A model generated the notes under the pieces. That model was given only the letters and a program-made list of their open reading frames with translations. It was not told the DNA's origin and searched no databases. From Symsagittifera roscoffensis (Eukaryota > Xenacoelomorpha > Acoela > Convolutidae), in the NCBI RefSeq assembly GCF_963678635.1, contig NC_087064.1:39114532-39178531 (forward strand): a stretch of DNA of 64,000 bases, written 5' to 3'. Positions 63,501 through 64,000 of this stretch are shown one piece after another. Positions within the stretch are counted from its first letter, which is position 1; every line of letters starts with the position of its first letter. Both the position numbers and the translations under genes were made by a program.

Positions 63501-64000
63501 CAATTTGTATACACAATGGTCACAACAATAGCAGAGGGGAGGTTCAAGGTGATAATTCCTGCCCCGAACAGAGTAGTGGACCCGGACAATTACTACCCGT
63601 CCCGATCTGAGCTTCCCGCCGTTTGGGCTGACATTTCGAATGCCATACAGGGGCTCAGAGATTGTAGCACAACTCGGTTGGTGCTAGATGAAGTTCTGGG
63701 GTTGAAGCTGTCCAACTTTGCCAGATTGCTGAAACTAAGACCAGGGGTGGATGACGATCATCTGTTAGTACAACAGGTGGCTGATGATCTCTGGTTCAGA
63801 CAGATGGATCATGCCGAGAATGAGCTGGGCATGACAGTCAGGAAGAACATGACAGCAGCCGAAGAAGATCTCATGGCAATGGCTTTGCGCACGAAGCCGC
63901 ACAACAACATATGGTTGTACTTATCACCAAGGCTGTGCACCTTGGGTGAGGACGCGTTCGAGCACGCGCCTGCAGTGATAAAGGAGATACACGTGTACCT
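60546..64000 (+). CDS. ORF4 (5' part): SGNH/GDSL hydrolase polyprotein, at least 1,151 aa, open at window end
   Basis: Reading from ATG 60,546 finds no stop before the window ends. Residues ~1-130 are globular and unknown; ~140-220 are a charged coiled coil. The SGNH hydrolase domain spans ~388-550: block I IIGDSLVR (Ser 395), block II SFGGAS (Gly 415), block III GTND (Asn 444) and block V DGIH (Asp 538, His 541). All four catalytic residues are present. A Pro/Ser/Thr-rich linker (~560-710) follows. A second alpha/beta domain (~855-1,035) has LIVASSDYLY, AGSNDHL (Asn 918) and FVLSPGYA, possibly a degenerate SGNH fold. SGNH enzymes are esterases or acetylhydrolases; some LINE ORF1 proteins carry one. 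The substrate here is unknown. Relics predict about 2,900 residues in full. Confidence 0.88.
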   Translation, partial: MGDTNELMEFLSASLGATLDEIYQRLIDCHFTREDPGLAMFVVALLNALGREGRGNRPTEVVLMLAFGESGTAERGRNRLMRWRRGEMSGHDLAREPGLGEQRDHRLGEMPLPVQPAQPLFGAKRQRDGPGPSHSVDSPTAAPPLKKVRVSEIEIQTSETIETLEKKEKDQSELCAKLQEYRAIARERDEWKKKYEDLQVAYKEDEIKHLKELYMAKVSQVSPEVLASMRSLEGSNDTRSGTTAQELCVSREPEAPQQTRLSASSQRFTIPDPSDTYLAPQFQESFNQVARATMEEINRTTGRTLGRIVNSQRRDQSSNSSERAPHTVVPSGTAHGRTYQKSRVVDIRKNLMTRHQFTQVAAEHPRACLNDMSWNPATNDQVIPPGSRHLIIGDSLVRDLNEISVYGQTTTLSFGGASVAQVIKMMEFQSEDHLDTLVIMLGTNDVSRAPVTPECKWEPLLVCLLNELKEKYRPRFVVLCTIPQNPLMGTTVADFMNGNVTRWNEMIRNLVRNNFGELRLLDLENTLRMIDHFALTKDGIHFNTQRGRHWMNDVFQTQLREMEQESRATSSLARTSSTTGGSRIRASVPESLVNRLEPLAMETAVAAPTAPSSNVRERLGTAPPPRTQPLESRLGRSVVQNRNNSQTVPRRNDPPATASPAPAAGSSTSAVPAEGVEPGSLLLWNRSDPSHWRQYKTDMSTKLNMNTLTCREDAMRMIGGESPTVSRLYRIPGVDWLLAEQEQFSSTTKLRHADLNGLPQDNTFGPLNTRSLADVRQRARELTPPARRGKFQAENKPNNKHHKMYRQFAKPPGQTPGEYSRDYPRTTTVDGDDQRYGKLKAQIGDGLFAAYDPLEMKAAKYLIVASSDYLYTPRSLFWLDVIFLTAPKLDWGQAIGMMISVRRVVRMEPQVIVVAGSNDHLQSRGLLSRLTDGSIPSNEVIGEAIMTLLSAMAEVEAAAKQRFTQNVVKVIFVLSPGYAALPEPLQFVYTMVTTIAEGRFKVIIPAPNRVVDPDNYYPSRSELPAVWADISNAIQGLRDCSTTRLVLDEVLGLKLSNFARLLKLRPGVDDDHLLVQQVADDLWFRQMDHAENELGMTVRKNMTAAEEDLMAMALRTKPHNNIWLYLSPRLCTLGEDAFEHAPAVIKEIHVY

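Larger units (their letters stand above)
46861..64000 (+). mobile_element. Giant Ty3/gypsy retrotransposon with macro-like and SGNH ORFs (right end outside window)
   Basis: Order: 5' LTR, 3.1-kb leader, ORF1 Gag-PR-RT-RNaseH, ORF2 integrase, ORF3 macro-like, ORF4 SGNH polyprotein. The domain order PR-RT-RNaseH-IN identifies Ty3/gypsy. From the relics ORF4 should continue for roughly 5 kb beyond the window, followed by ~0.9 kb and the 3' LTR, giving about 24 kb. The two extra ORFs also occur in the relic family. Two lesions between ORF1 and ORF2 raise doubt whether this copy is active. Confidence 0.85.

Overview
Organism. The window looks like repeat-rich DNA of a nematode, probably Caenorhabditis. 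The grounds are the gene content (a Ty3/gypsy element with nematode-style pol), a short intron ending in an AAAG acceptor, and A/T-rich phased tracts. This is an inference; no host single-copy gene was recognised. Everything supportable here is mobile-element sequence.

Layout. (1) Positions 1-26.9 kb plus 42.5-44.9 kb hold a decayed array of at least four partial copies (A-D) of the 3' half of a giant Ty3/gypsy retrotransposon. Each is broken by stops and frameshifts. They carry the end of the integrase ORF and a macro-like ORF (copy A only), and the very long fourth ORF with an SGNH (GDSL) hydrolase domain. Copies A and B are a near-identical 6,493-bp tandem duplication. Two LTR-like blocks of about 593 bp (17,015-17,606 and 44,291-44,885) end two of the copies. 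(2) Positions 27,012-42,503 are a 15.5-kb AT-rich element inserted into copy D. It has a perfect 6-bp target duplication (CGTACT), termini 5'-AGTAG...CTACT-3' and long inverted repeats. Those are the hallmarks of a Polinton/Maverick, but no polymerase, integrase, ATPase or capsid gene is present. It carries a spliced zinc-finger gene in each inverted repeat, a tandemly duplicated cassette of small unknown genes (including a 52-residue membrane protein whose ATG overlaps the upstream stop as TGATG), CCAAT-box arrays and a divergent gene pair. (3) Positions about 46.9-64.0 kb are a second, much better preserved gypsy element of a related family: LTR, a 3.1-kb structured leader, a Gag-PR-RT-RNaseH ORF (1,881 codons), an integrase ORF, a 209-codon macro-like ORF, and a fourth ORF open from 60,546 to the window edge (at least 1,151 codons) with a complete SGNH catalytic set.

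How the parts work together. Gag, protease, RT/RNase H and integrase would form particles, copy the RNA and integrate it. The macro-like protein and the SGNH polyprotein are accessory functions not standard for Ty3/gypsy elements. Relics of both in the left array show that both families carry them. By adding up the relics I infer an ancestral fourth ORF of roughly 2,900 codons and a full element of roughly 24 kb. The leader contains four gap-free 67-nt hairpin units sharing closing stems, and a duplicated 29-nt hairpin with a compensatory base change. The candidate undescribed systems are the macro + SGNH giant gypsy and the core-less Polinton-like cargo element.
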